A DNA stretch of 64,000 nt from assembly GCA_037576215.1 (NCBI GenBank), contig JBANDB010000002.1, positions 1,426,001 through 1,490,000 on the forward strand, read 5' to 3'. This stretch comes from Armillaria gallica (lineage: Eukaryota; Basidiomycota; Agaricomycetes; Agaricales; Physalacriaceae). The notes under the pieces were generated by a model. It searched no databases. It had not been told where the DNA came from and saw only the letters and a list, made by a program, of their open reading frames with translations. The position numbers and the translations under genes are program-made. Positions 1 to 11,374 of this stretch are shown here, piece after piece; within the stretch, counting starts at the first letter, position 1, and every line of letters starts with the position of its first letter.

Positions 1-34
1 ACATGGAACGAACGACAGTTGTCTCTTTCTGACC

Positions 35-623
35 ATGATTATCCTGGAAGAGGATGAATGTACTCCCCTGAAGGGAGACTCTACGACACCAGTATCTCCT
101 ACTTCACCTTCACAACTTTTCTCGCCCGACTCACCACCTTCGTACAATGAAGCGGTTGTCTGCAATCCCTTCAGTCGTCATCCGTCGTACGATGCTATTC
201 CCATCCCTGAGAGTTTGAGCCTCTGGACCGAGCATCTGACACGAGACGGCGAAGGAAGAATAAGCACAGAGTTCATATGATGCTGCTGTTCTTGGCTCTT
301 ATGGGGTGCATTGTATTCTGGTTAACGTTTGCCATCGTACGTTGAATTTTCTCGTTGGGCGTCAAATGCGGCTCATCTACATGACTTAGTTTTTTGAACC
401 CGGTGGACTTGCTGTAAGCTCTTTCTTCTACTGGTATCCTGGTACTATGGTTGACTTGTGTACTTTCTAGCGAAAAGGCGGGGTAAGCTGAAAAGCATGG
501 TACGACATCAAATTAATCTGTATTTCCATCGTTTAGAGAAACCCGCCTCCGGGGCCGCCTCCAGATGGCGTAAGCGAGTTGCTCTGGGACGCGTTTACTA
601 AAACTCAAGTCGATTTAGCGTAA
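35..623 (+). CDS. Small proline-rich single-pass membrane protein, reading frame broken or mis-modelled
   Basis: The first 81 codons are rich in Pro and Ser with a PPSYNEAV segment and stop at 278-280. In another frame the sequence RRRRKNKHR runs directly into a hydrophobic helix (MLLFLALMGCIVFWLTFAI). Plausible short introns then join it to a Gly/Pro tail (PPPGPPPDG) ending at 621-623. A cytosolic proline-rich tail, a basic stretch and one membrane helix make a common basidiomycete architecture, but the two parts are out of frame, so this is either a frameshifted pseudogene or a gene with a splice I could not place. The true start may lie to the left of the window. Function unknown. Confidence 0.35.
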
Positions 624-2502
624 ACATCATGGGCTGCCTCCGGAAGAAGAAGAAAACATGTCTTTCTTTCCAAAATAGTCGACTCGTTCTTATGACGGTA
701 TAGTCTCGGGGGCTTCCAGACGACGAAGACAGCGTAGGTATTTCTTTCAAGTCAACAAAAGGGAAAGCAAGGGTGGTATGAATGAGCCTTACCCTGCACG
801 TTACAGTCAACGATGGTGGTCAAGATTCCAAAAAAAAAAAAACAACAAAAACAATAACAAAGAAGGCCCGCCATTGTACGGCATGGGGCGGGGTGTTGAC
901 GTGGCGGAGGACAACGGGGATGGAGTATTCATCGAGGTAGGGACTGTACTCGACAGAATGTGAGGTTGCAGGGCGCCAGGCGGGGATTGGGCTGGTGGAA
1001 TGCAAAAAAGGTCGCGGGTCGGGGTCGACGACGGTTTGACAGCGACTGCGGGGTTGGAGGGGTAAGCAGTTCTCACCACTCGATTGACCGTGGTCGATGA
1101 CGACGGTGGTGAGGCCGTTGCGAGGCTGGAGAGGTTGCAGTGTGTGGTATGGGCCAAAAAAGGGGGGCGGACAGCGACAGCAGCGTGGGGGTAGATATCA
1201 ACTACATAGTCGTGTTCCCCCACTCAATAAATGGGAGATGTACGACTGTGGAGTATGTAGGCAACCCTATTGGCGCGGCAGGCCCCATGTTGGACGAGGA
1301 TGTGGTGGGCAGCGGTGGGCGTCGTGGTGCTCACACAGCTGTATTATTGAGCCCGTTCGGTGAGTCCTCGAGTCGTTTATCGTCGCCGTGGTTGGCCGTC
1401 GGGGTCCCGACGTTGCTCCCTCCTTCTCACTTGGACCCTCCAGCCCTCCTCCAGCTTCCACGAACCTTGAACTATGCCCTACCGTGGCCCGACAACAGAG
1501 AATGACGAGCCCTGCCTCTGACCGTCGCCGCTGTCGTCGATGCATTCGTGGTTGCCGTCGTTCGTATGTGCCAGGAATTACAGCCTCCTGCTCCCAGATG
1601 GTGGCCGATACAGAATCCCCGGGCGTATTCGAGGTCGTCGAGGTGTAGGAATCTCGTGCTCGACAGCGATTGCCCTCGATGTTGATGCAGGGTACGCTGG
1701 GTGGGTGGGAATGGGGATGGGAGGGTTATTTTCCGCGTTGGCGGGCGCCGCTGGGAGACGGCATCGTCGTCATCGATTTTTGAGGGCATATTGTTGATAT
1801 CCGGTGGGTACGAGAAGTATTGCCTCGTCTGAGGGCTTACGCAGGGGCGAAGGGGGTTGAATGGCCGCTCTTGGGACTGCCGGATGCGTAAAATGTATCT
1901 AAAATAATAGTAAGCATCTTACGCCTGTGATGGGGCTGTTGAGCGAGTGGACGGGGCGTCGTCGTGTTCGAGATGGTGGTAAAGGCCCACGAAAGAAGCA
2001 GCACAGCCACTTGATCGCTGCGCGTTTAATCGGACCGTGGCGAGCGGGACGGATGCTCGACATGCATCCTCTAGTTAGTCCTGTGACAGAACCTTCTATG
2101 TGGCAAGCCGACGATAGAAGGTCCTAAGAATAGTGCTCACCTCCGAGAATCGCGACGGTTTCCATTATGGACGGATGGAAGGAGCATCACGTATCTAAGA
2201 ATACTGGATCCAGGGGAGGATCGCTGAGAGATCAAAGAGAGATCTCGTTGAGATCGGGAAAGCCATTCCGAAAATAAAATTGATCATCAACTGATTGGAG
2301 AAACCGAATTTGGACCGGACCAGGGAGCGCGGGGGCGCGTATATGCACCAAAGCGCGCCCGCGCAATGCCCAGTGTTGTGGGCCGTTAGTGGACCTAATC
2401 AATTAGACAGCTTCTAAGGTGAGAGTAATTCATACATTATGCCATGCATTGATATTGCAGTTCTTTAATAGATTCTAAAGGGATCAAGGCCTGAATCATA
2501 CG
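624..2502. other. No gene recognised
   Basis: The short open frames here on both strands are low-complexity, overlap one another and show no family pattern or splice-consistent extension. The only structure noted is the GC-rich hairpin at 2327-2364. Confidence 0.5.
2327..2364. repeat. GC-rich imperfect hairpin
   Basis: GCGCGGGGGCGCG is followed about 10 bases later by GCGCGCCCGCGC, which can pair as a stem in otherwise AT-richer DNA. No gene or element end is adjacent. Function not inferred. Confidence 0.4.
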
Positions 2503-3752
2503 CATCAGGAAAAAATGACGTTCAGATATACCCGTACGTAGCATCTGTACCTGGTATTGCAAATGCGAAAGGTCCCCTTTATGTTGTGATCCGTACCTCT
2601 CACTCGGGTCTCTGTAGCTCTCTGTAGCCCTCCATAGTCTGCTGCCGCGACTACTGTAGCACTACCGTAGGTGTATATGATAGGATATACAACTAGCTAA
2701 TCAAGGCCACATCTGAGGTAGACACCAAAAATTATGGAAAAACAATATATTCACTGGCGGATATGTACGAGTACACAGCTACAACACATTCTGTACATGG
2801 CTCCTAGCTCCCGCAACTAGCCCTTGGCCTCTACTGGACCCATTCCAGCGCTCAAAAGTGAAGTCGCCGGAGGTGCTTCGAATGCCTCGAGACATACAAT
2901 CTAAATAATCGAGGTCAGCGATTGAGTGAAAGATATTATAGATGATACGCACCACCGAAATGCTGCGTAGATCGAGTACCACCTCCAACAACCGAAATCA
3001 AACAGACAAATGCTATCAAAATTAACGAGTATGAGTGAGGGATAGTTCGAGCAGAACCTGACTCACCATTAGGAACGCGAGACCGTCAATCATTCCAAAC
3101 TCACTACACAGCAACAATCAACTCCAAGGATGCAAAGGCAGACCAAGAAAACCTACTTCATCTGTGACAGTCCACAAATAAACTCATTGATATCTGCATA
3201 GTACCAGTCTGTTACTGCAATCTTTGTAAAGGATGAAGTTACTAGCACTGACCTTGGACGAGGCAGTAAAAGGGGAGGTGATGGTAGGAGGGAAGAAAAA
3301 TGGTTGGAATTGATCGTGTTTTGGTGGCGTGATCATGTTGATAATGCATGGACCATCAGAGTTGGATCGGAAATTGAAACAAACTTTGTAATTCTTTCGA
3401 CGCTGATCGCGCCTCACCGGCTTGACACCCACCCGCCGTTGCAATTGCCCTGTGCAAATTCCTTTCGTGAGGTATCCCGGAGACATCTATTGAATTGTTC
3501 ATCTACTTCATATCATAAGAATGGATTTTTACATCACTTTGAACACTTGCCATGTCGCTCCCATTCATATATCTATGGATGTGTGTACTTGGCTTTATGT
3601 ATGTCCTGTTTGGCTACGGAGGCTAGGTTTCGAACTACGGGTTGCTACAGAGACGTATGGTAGGTAACAGGTGGAGCAACATAAGGTACCGATCATCAAT
3701 ATGATATAGACAAATTGCGGTCAGTTATGTAGTATTTCAATTTTTCCTGATG
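2503..3752 (-). mobile_element. 1,250-bp TIR element, copy 1 (inverted relative to copy 2)
   Basis: The ends are terminal inverted repeats: the left end reads CATCAGGAAAAAATGA and the complement of the right end reads CATCAGGAAAAATTGA. The whole unit recurs in the opposite orientation at 10125-11374 with the same length. Three overlapping reading frames (119, 100 and 70 codons) translate identically in both copies, so nucleotide identity must be very high. No target-site duplication is evident at the flanks. The internal open frames match no family I know, so this is best called a non-autonomous or unclassified DNA element. Confidence 0.85.
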
Positions 3753-4689
3753 CATGTTGATTCGCGCACTTCACTGAAACTGATTTTCTACCAAGGAGAA
3801 ACCACAGGACGGTGATATGAGCCTCCTCGCGTAACTGTTAGAGTGCATTTTTTGAGCCCGCCGCCCTACTATTAATGGTCTTGTTTTTTTTTGTTCCAGG
3901 CTTGTATGATTTCACATGTATATCCTACACACTGCTAGTGATGTATGGTCAGGTCTAGTCTATTGTTTAATGCATGGGGGTTTACTTGCAACCGCGTTAT
4001 TACAAAGCATGATATAATTTGATTGCCATGAGTCAGCACTGCACCAAATGGAATCAGATTTGAGGATCCCGGCGGCAAGTTTAGAGTGCCGATTGCAAGC
4101 CGGTCAGTGCGTCCGGACCGAAAATAATGCATGTACCACCTTTCCCTTCATAATAAATTCATTTTATGTGATAAGAGCATTTATATCATAAATAAATAGC
4201 ACTCTGTAGTCTTCATACGCGTCCCAAGACCGTAAATAAATCAGTTACATGCTGCCGGATTTCCATCAAATTAGTAATAACTGGGTTGCAAGGCAGATGG
4301 CCCGATTAAGCAACAGACTACATACAGACCGTCCCTCCCTTGCATCGATAGGTCTGTATCGTTGTCTGTCTACGAGAGACTAGGTCGGGTCATCCTGTCA
4401 TGTATTCTAAGTGTATAAGTATTAGCAAAGCTTTACTCCTTGCGAGTTATCTCGCTGCTATCTCCCTTGATCCACCGAGTCAGTGAGGTATCGAGATGGA
4501 GTCGCACCACATTTTCATCTGTTGTGCTGAGCACTGTGTCAGTGGTGTTTGCTTTCTTCCATCATCCTCTTCTTCGATTTCAACACCTCAGAACACTCCA
4601 TTACTTGGTGTTATACACACCGATACCAATTCATACCTAATGCCTTTAAGCTTTATGTGCTAAGGTGTTCCGCTCCTTTTACATATAGT
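3753..4689. other. No gene recognised
   Basis: AT-rich sequence with short hydrophobic open frames around 4440-4740 on the plus strand and no recognisable motif, repeat end or splice-supported gene. Confidence 0.4.
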
Positions 4690-4953
4690 TATTCACGAAT
4701 TTGGGGTTTGCACTCATCGTTCCAGGTTCATACCTGAGCTCTGTTGTAAAACGGGGGAAGAGTTCATTCCCAGCATGGATGTGCATGGTGTTGACTCCAT
4801 ACTCTTGGCTGAGGCGGGGCATTTTGTGAGTACTACTTTCCCTGAGCTGCTAAATAGAGGTTTGACGAGAGTTGTGTAGGTGGTTAAAGACCAGCCTGCA
4901 CTTGTGAAGAAAATCATGAAGGGATGGATTGAGAATAAGCCTCGGTTTGACTA
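4690..4953 (+). pseudogene. Possible coding remnant with an internal TAG
   Basis: One plus-strand frame reads as ordinary globular protein (GVDSILLAEAGHFVSTTFPE, then LVKKIMKGWIENKPRFD and a stop) but is interrupted by TAG at about 4876-4878, between RVV and VVKDQPA. A glutamine codon CAG would restore it by a single C-to-T change, though other origins are possible. No family recognised; composition and continuity are the only evidence of coding. Confidence 0.25.
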
Positions 4954-5918
4954 ACCATGTTAATGGTCATGATAATGTCCAGTGTTGGAAGCTTCATAAG
5001 GGAGGGCATAGGCGTCCCTCAATGCAAGCACAGTGTTACGCTACTTCATGACTTGTGGGGGAGGTAGAGGGTATAGAGTCTTTGCAGCATCTGGAGTTTA
5101 TGATTAAGTAATACGAGGAGCAATCAAGGAACAATGTACGAAAGTGTGAAAATAAGAAATTGATACACAAGCTTGGAGGTCTGGTAGCGAGAAGATTTTA
5201 GGCTGATCTAAATTGGTAGACACTGGATACATGAAATCTCTGTATTTGACTGCATAGTTTGGGGAGAATTTCGTTAAGAACAGAGTGGGACTGGACGGTA
5301 TAAACATTGGTTGCGTCAGGAGGAAAGCTGAGCAGAAAGGATCATAAACGATTGAGCAATATCCACAATTGTTCACCAAAATGGAGTGGGGCTTCAAGCA
5401 GACCTTGATGGCTTTCAGGTGGGTAGGAGCCTAGCAGCCATGCCTCAGAAAATGGTGGCAGACACCCGAGCAACTGTTATGCAGAAAAGTAATCATCAAT
5501 AGAAGTGAAGCATAAAGCAAGTAAGTAACATAAATCTTTACAATTATTTATTTACTTTCAAGTTTTTGCAAACGTTCACAAAATATTTCGTTTCCACCCT
5601 TGGACCCATTTCACGTCATTTGAATTTTAAATTTGTCCTTCTTTCCAACCATCATGTTGATGGTGGACGGTGCCTCCTAGTCTTTGTGGGAAGACAATCG
5701 GTCCAGGGCGACACCTGAGTCACTTGAGATGAGTATCATCAATATTGACTCAGTAGCTCCAGTACAACTATCTTTAACACCAGTTTATTCTAGTTCATTC
5801 TGATTTCGAGCAAGCACCAACAAAATGTCAACCAGTCATAAGAAAGAGGGACTATGAAAGTACAGATTACATAGTATCCAACTAGAAGACCGCACAACAA
5901 TACATGTGTAAGTGGACG
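4954..5918. other. No gene recognised
   Basis: Only short open frames without family patterns. It separates the coding remnant from the P450 remnant on the opposite strand. Confidence 0.4.
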
Positions 5919-6880
5919 TCAAGTCCAAATAATATAGTATGCCAGCAGCAAAAGTGCCTGTGCCGACCACGGTTTAATGTCAAAACAAAACGATCGGGAA
6001 CTCTGTAAGAATGAAATAAGCTAGACAAAAGCTGGCAGAGGTTGATTGAAACGCACCTAAATGTTGAATTGCTGTATTGCACATCAAGCTCAATGATTTT
6101 CCCATTGCTATCCGCTGCTTTCTTAATATCGAGTGTAGCAATCATGGATGCAATCGTGATCTAAATGGATGACTCGACCAAGTCTGCACCAGGGCACCAC
6201 CTATTTAAAGCATGGATATTATGTCTCAAAGTGACAGGTAATTCACTGAACACACCTTCTACCAAAGCCGAAGATATAATTTCTGGGGTCGTGTTTGGCT
6301 TTCAGTGGGGCATTGACATCTGGTTCAAAACAATCCGGATTGAACATTTCTGCATCAGGAAAGAGACATTCGTCTCGCAGGATAGCCCTAGTTCGGCTGA
6401 CATGAGCTTCATGTCTCCATAGAATCAGAAGCCAGCAGGCACCATATATTTATGATGATCTACATCGCAAGCATGTTCGAATCAGACTGGGTGATATTTC
6501 ACCAGACCTGAGGCATGCACTCACCGAAGAATTCTTTGGTATATGCATTCCATGATATACGTTGTCTCGAATTACGCAGTGAGGAAGATCTGTTACATGA
6601 TAAGAAGAGAGTTTCGCAATCAAGAGGGCTTACTGAGTGGTATGTTATTCCTACAACGATTGGTCGGACGCTGGTGAAATCAAGTTTAAAGTAACATGAA
6701 GCCCCGGTTGCTCCATTGAGGGCTTAAAAATAAATAAGATGCGATGTACTTTCCCTATGAAACCCCTTGTACCTCTCACAAAAATTTCCCATTCTAGATG
6801 AGGCAGGAAGGAAGGAAGTTGCCGAGCCTTTCCGATTATGGTTTTCTGGCCAACGCCGTGATGATACTAGGTGACATGAT
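5919..6880 (-). pseudogene. Cytochrome P450 remnant (C-terminal half, heme-binding region)
   Basis: Read on the minus strand, exons give the P450 PHCVIRDNVYHGMHIPKNSS segment, then ILRDECLFPDAEMFNPD. The heme-binding signature FGFGRRWCPG is completed across an intron; its Cys is the heme thiolate ligand. Next come IASMIATLDIKKA and a C-terminal FCFDIKPWS. These belong to microbial class II P450s that oxidise small molecules at the ER membrane. An in-frame TAG at 6161-6163 replaces the tryptophan expected in the helix after the heme loop. Upstream, around 6760-6880, a frame resembling an N-terminal QLPSFLPHLEWE region follows almost directly, so the I-helix and ExxR region appears deleted. Probably nonfunctional. 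Confidence 0.75.
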
Positions 6881-7029
6881 TGTAGTGAGTGTTGGTTCGT
6901 GGTAAGGGCTCCCATTGGTTTACTATTAATTAGATATACCGAAGCTGGGTCATTTGGTGGAAAGAAAGTGTTGCTTGTATCGGTTCCTGTCATCTGCTCT
7001 CTAGCAAGCAGCAATAAGGCAGGCTAAAT

Positions 7030-7690
7030 GTGTTCCTCTATGGAGTTCTAATCTTACCCCACTATTTTTGGCATACTTCGCCATTTGGGCATCACTTCAT
7101 CCTATCTTGGCAGCTAACATCACTATACTCCATAAACTGTGGATATTTGGCACGGCTATTTTTTCGCTCTCTATTGTTGCTAGTATCATGTCCACTGGTG
7201 AGCATTAATTGCTTGTTTCCTAGCATAAGATGCGCATTGATTTCTTCTCCTTAGCTCTGATTGCTTATCGCATCTGGCTTGCGGAAAGCCAGTTAGTAGC
7301 TGCGGGTGTTTCTAAGGCGGGGAAACATAATGCCCTCAAAGTCATCAGAATCGTTATTGAAAGCAGTGCTCTTAACACTACCCACCTCGTTAGCTACGCT
7401 ATTGTTCTTCACCTGGGAAAGGGTAAAGGAGCACTTCCGATTGTGGCAATTATGGTTTGTCGTTCTCTACAGGGCTTATCAATATCACTAACTTGCGCAA
7501 TGAAACAGGCTTCTCCACTTGTTGGCATCATATTTTCTTTGGTCATCGTTCGCATCGGATTGAATAGAACTATCTCAGACGAGACCATAGCTCTGAGTAC
7601 TATCAGGATCAGGATTCCTCCACATGTAGGACTGAATCATGGGAACGGACACAGAGATGTAACCAGCTTGGCAATGTTGAATCTGATCAA
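7030..7690 (+). pseudogene. Partial 7TM membrane protein, C-terminal half (copy 1 of 2)
   Basis: The sequence contains LIAYRIW, RIVIESSALNTTHLVSYAI and ASPLVGIIFSLVIVRIGLN, motifs of the last helices of a large, functionally uncharacterised Agaricomycete seven-helix family (usual pattern YRIW, then IIESGALY, then PIxGIxFSLIIVRVG). An intron at about 7200-7254 precedes the YRIW exon. No N-terminal helices were found before it. It is paralogous to the fuller copy about 1.5 kb downstream on the same strand, which suggests tandem duplication followed by decay. Confidence 0.6.
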
Positions 7691-8096
7691 ACGATGAACA
7701 TCCGAGTTGGACAATCAGCTATCATCTCAACGACGTAGGATTAGATGATTTTACTAGACGATACCATTGGGCCCTTGGTGATTCTGAGAACATAGACAGG
7801 CTTTCGCGAAACTGCCCTTAAATCAACGAAGTCAATGGATCTTGCCCTTTATGCCCTTAGTCATACATGATTTATGCCGTACCAATTTCAAGTTCCAACC
7901 TTAACTGCATAATTTCAAGCACCAAGTTTCAGGTATTATTTACATCTGTTCCTCAGGAAGAAGATACATCCTTAAGAGGAACTCAGCAGAGTACGACTTC
8001 ACTCCGTACCAGCATACAAACCATATGAGTATGTCCGTCGGGTTGTGACCGTATGCCAGGAGCGGCTTGGTATGGCAACTTGTTTGCTGATACAAT

Positions 8097-8507
8097 TTGA
8101 AATCATCTCCCTTCGCTGAACCCCATTATTACACACCATATGCTATAAACAGCCGTCAATACGGTGCTTCTCAAGCTCTTGTCGGCACAGTTATGCACCT
8201 GCATGATATGATGGTGCCAGTAGCGACAGCACTCCCACAAGGCTTCCAGGAAGATCCCTGGGCTTTTGATATTCTAATTGCTGCCAGTGAGGATGTGACC
8301 AATGGAGTATTTTTAGGGAACTTTCAGCCTTTCCGGAGCATCACTCGCTGTCTGATATCTGATCCTGACTCACACGACTCTGGTCTACGTCGAGGACCTG
8401 CCCAACTTAAGCACCCCAGCTGGTTTATCAAGCATCCATTCGTGGAGATCATTAAGTTTGTAACAGGAAGTCTGATGGTCCCTTTCATCATATGGTATAC
8501 CCAGTGA
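8097..8507 (+). other. Open frame of about 136 codons, unrecognised
   Basis: A plus-strand open frame between the two 7TM copies, with mixed composition (for example GASQALVGTVMHLHDMMVPV) and no family pattern that I recognise. It lacks an ATG at its left end and could be a remnant or chance. Confidence 0.2.
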
Positions 8508-8717
8508 TATGGTTCCATAGGTGATACCGGACTTCTGGTCCTTGGATCGATCCCACCCTACAGTATCAGTCGTTTCTCTATCGCAATAAATATCTGGCAC
8601 ATGATAGTCCAAACTCATAGATCAGGCAATTCTTATCCTTCTTCATATCCAAAATCAGCAGCCCATCATGCCCATGCAAAGTGACGTCGCAGAACCTGCT
8701 GGCCTTGTAATAGAGGC

Positions 8718-9942
8718 ATGCTTATACGATATGCCATACATAAATTTGTTTGTATGTACATCGTTCGATTACTGATGAATTATACCTCCCTAGGCATCTT
8801 AACTGTTCTCACCATGGGAACACTTTATGTTCTGCTGCACCGGCGTCGTCGCAAATCCATTAACTACACTCTGCTCGCCACATCCCTGTACGTTCATTTG
8901 TTTTGTTGCCAGTATATGATACTGATTCAACGAATAGACTCATGTATTCCCTGGCCACTGCTCAACTTGTCGTAGATTGTGTAACAATATTCAACACTTT
9001 TGTTCCGTTGGACCGAGTCACAAGACAGGCCACTCTGGCAAATATTATGATACCTGCTAATGCCGCAAAGCATGCCATTTTCTTTGCAATGATGATACTT
9101 GGTTATGCTATTGTGGTACGAACTGTCTATCCTAGTTTAAAATGTAATAAATTAGACTGATATCCCATTGATAGATTTACAGATGTTGGGTAGTTTGGGC
9201 TCATGACTGGTACTTGGTCGTTTTGCTTATCTTGTGTTCTGTCAGCAGTGCCGGTAAAGAGTTTTGTTATGGGATATCATCGCAGTGCAACCGTTTAATT
9301 TTCACTTAGTGCTGGCATACATGATGATATGGGCCACACAACGTGACCGAATCGCTGGGGCATTCATCCTGAGGACACCTTGGAGCTATGGGACTGCTAT
9401 ATTTATCCTGTCCCTTGCTGCCAATGCGATATCTACATGTGAGTGATACATCAAGTCGTTGTCACACTACAAGATCCTTAATTTCACCCAAGCACAAATC
9501 GCCTACCATATTTGGAGTTCTGAATGCCAGCTCAGGGCTGCCACAGGCAGTACCTCTGGGAGAGGACACATCATGCCTGTAGTACGCATAATTATTGAAA
9601 GCGGGGCCTTGAATACAGCATATCTTATCACCTACATCACTGTTCTTCAAGTTCAGAAGGGGCCCTTCCCCCAAATTTCATAAGATTATGACTCATGTAA
9701 AGAGACAGGCATCTCCACTGGTCAGGAATATCTTTTCCCTGGTTATAGTCTGTGTTGGGCTCAACAAAATGACGAATAAATCGACGGTTAACACAGGGAC
9801 GGCACCTAAAGTCACTTCCAACCAGCTTGGACCCATAGCATTCACTCCTAGTCACAATTTATCTACACTTACCGCAACCAGAGCTGAATCAATTGACTTG
9901 GACATCGTGTCCAAAGGTACCCAGTCATTCCTCAGAGCGTAA
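8718..9942 (+). CDS. Seven-helix membrane protein of an uncharacterised Agaricomycete family (copy 2)
   Basis: Plus-strand exons give successive hydrophobic helices in family order: LGILTVLTMGTLYVLLHRRR, YSLATAQLVVDCVTIFNTFV, HAIFFAMMILGYAIVV, CWVVWAHDWYLVVLLILCSV, then IIIESGALNTAYLITYITVL and ASPLVRNIFSLVIVCVGLN, followed by a hydrophilic tail. Good introns include one after ATSL at about 8889 and one near 9117-9176. Family function is unknown, and receptor-like roles are only conjecture. The frame around 9660-9700 is disturbed by stops, and the N-terminal exon is not clear, so the gene may be decayed. It ends about 180 bp before TIR element copy 2. Confidence 0.55.
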
Positions 9943-10124
9943 AAGTACTCATGACCCGGTGTAATCATTTGGAAGGAGAGGTTCATCGTATCCAAGTATA
10001 ACATAAATGTCTTGTTCTCTAACAAAAATATGCAGCACTTCTATTGTATAACCAATGGACTGTGAGACCATGACTTTGTTTGTTGATGGCCATCGTTATA
10101 TATTCATCAGTAAGTTCACATCCG

Positions 10125-11374
10125 CATCAGGAAAAATTGAAATACTACATAACTGACCGCAATTTGTCTATATCATATTGATGATCGGTACCTTATGTTG
10201 CTCCACCTGTTACCTACCATACGTCTCTGTAGCAACCCGTAGTTCGAAACCTAGCCTCCGTAGCCAAACAGGACATACATAAAGCCAAGTACACACATCC
10301 ATAGATATATGAATGGGAGCGACATGGCAAGTGTTCAAAGTGATGTAAAAATCCATTCTTATGATATGAAGTAGATGAACAATTCAATAGATGTCTCCGG
10401 GATACCTCACGAAAGGAATTTGCACAGGGCAATTGCAACGGCGGGTGGGTGTCAAGCCGGTGAGGCGCGATCAGCGTCGAAAGAATTACAAAGTTTGTTT
10501 CAATTTCCGATCCAACTCTGATGGTCCATGCATTATCAACATGATCACGCCACCAAAACACGATCAATTCCAACCATTTTTCTTCCCTCCTACCATCACC
10601 TCCCCTTTTACTGCCTCGTCCAAGGTCAGTGCTAGTAACTTCATCCTTTACAAAGATTGCAGTAACAGACTGGTACTATGCAGATATCAATGAGTTTATT
10701 TGTGGACTGTCACAGATGAAGTAGGTTTTCTTGGTCTGCCTTTGCATCCTTGGAGTTGATTGTTGCTGTGTAGTGAGTTTGGAATGATTGACGGTCTCGC
10801 GTTCCTAATGGTGAGTCAGGTTCTGCTCGAACTATCCCTCACTCATACTCGTTAATTTTGATAGCATTTGTCTGTTTGATTTCGGTTGTTGGAGGTGGTA
10901 CTCGATCTACGCAGCATTTCGGTGGTGCGTATCATCTATAATATCTTTCACTCAATCGCTGACCTCGATTATTTAGATTGTATGTCTCGAGGCATTCGAA
11001 GCACCTCCGGCGACTTCACTTTTGAGCGCTGGAATGGGTCCAGTAGAGGCCAAGGGCTAGTTGCGGGAGCTAGGAGCCATGTACAGAATGTGTTGTAGCT
11101 GTGTACTCGTACATATCCGCCAGTGAATATATTGTTTTTCCATAATTTTTGGTGTCTACCTCAGATGTGGCCTTGATTAGCTAGTTGTATATCCTATCAT
11201 ATACACCTACGGTAGTGCTACAGTAGTCGCGGCAGCAGACTATGGAGGGCTACAGAGAGCTACAGAGACCCGAGTGAGAGGTACGGATCACAACATAAAG
11301 GGGACCTTTCGCATTTGCAATACCAGGTACAGATGCTACGTACGGGTATATCTGAACGTCATTTTTTCCTGATG
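10125..11374 (+). mobile_element. 1,250-bp TIR element, copy 2
   Basis: Inverted duplicate of 2503-3752 with ends CATCAGGAAAAATTGA (left) and the complement of CATCAGGAAAAAATGA (right). The copies have identical length and identical translations of three overlapping frames, so duplication or gene conversion was recent. No matching flank duplication is visible. The right end is inside the reading frame of the DUF6534 gene on the opposite strand. Confidence 0.85.

Noticed and set aside
807..1797. Several overlapping open frames of 85-138 codons
   Set aside because: They overlap on both strands, are rich in Pro, Thr and Arg from GC-biased DNA, and show no motif or splice-consistent extension.
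2779..3486. 100- and 70-codon frames of the TIR element as a transposase
   Set aside because: They are small, overlap other open frames on the opposite strand and have no catalytic motif; their exact conservation only reflects the recent duplication.
6340..6360. CATCAGGAAAG near 6.35 kb as another TIR element end
   Set aside because: Only ten bases match and they lie inside the P450 exon encoding LFPDAEMFN, so this is chance.
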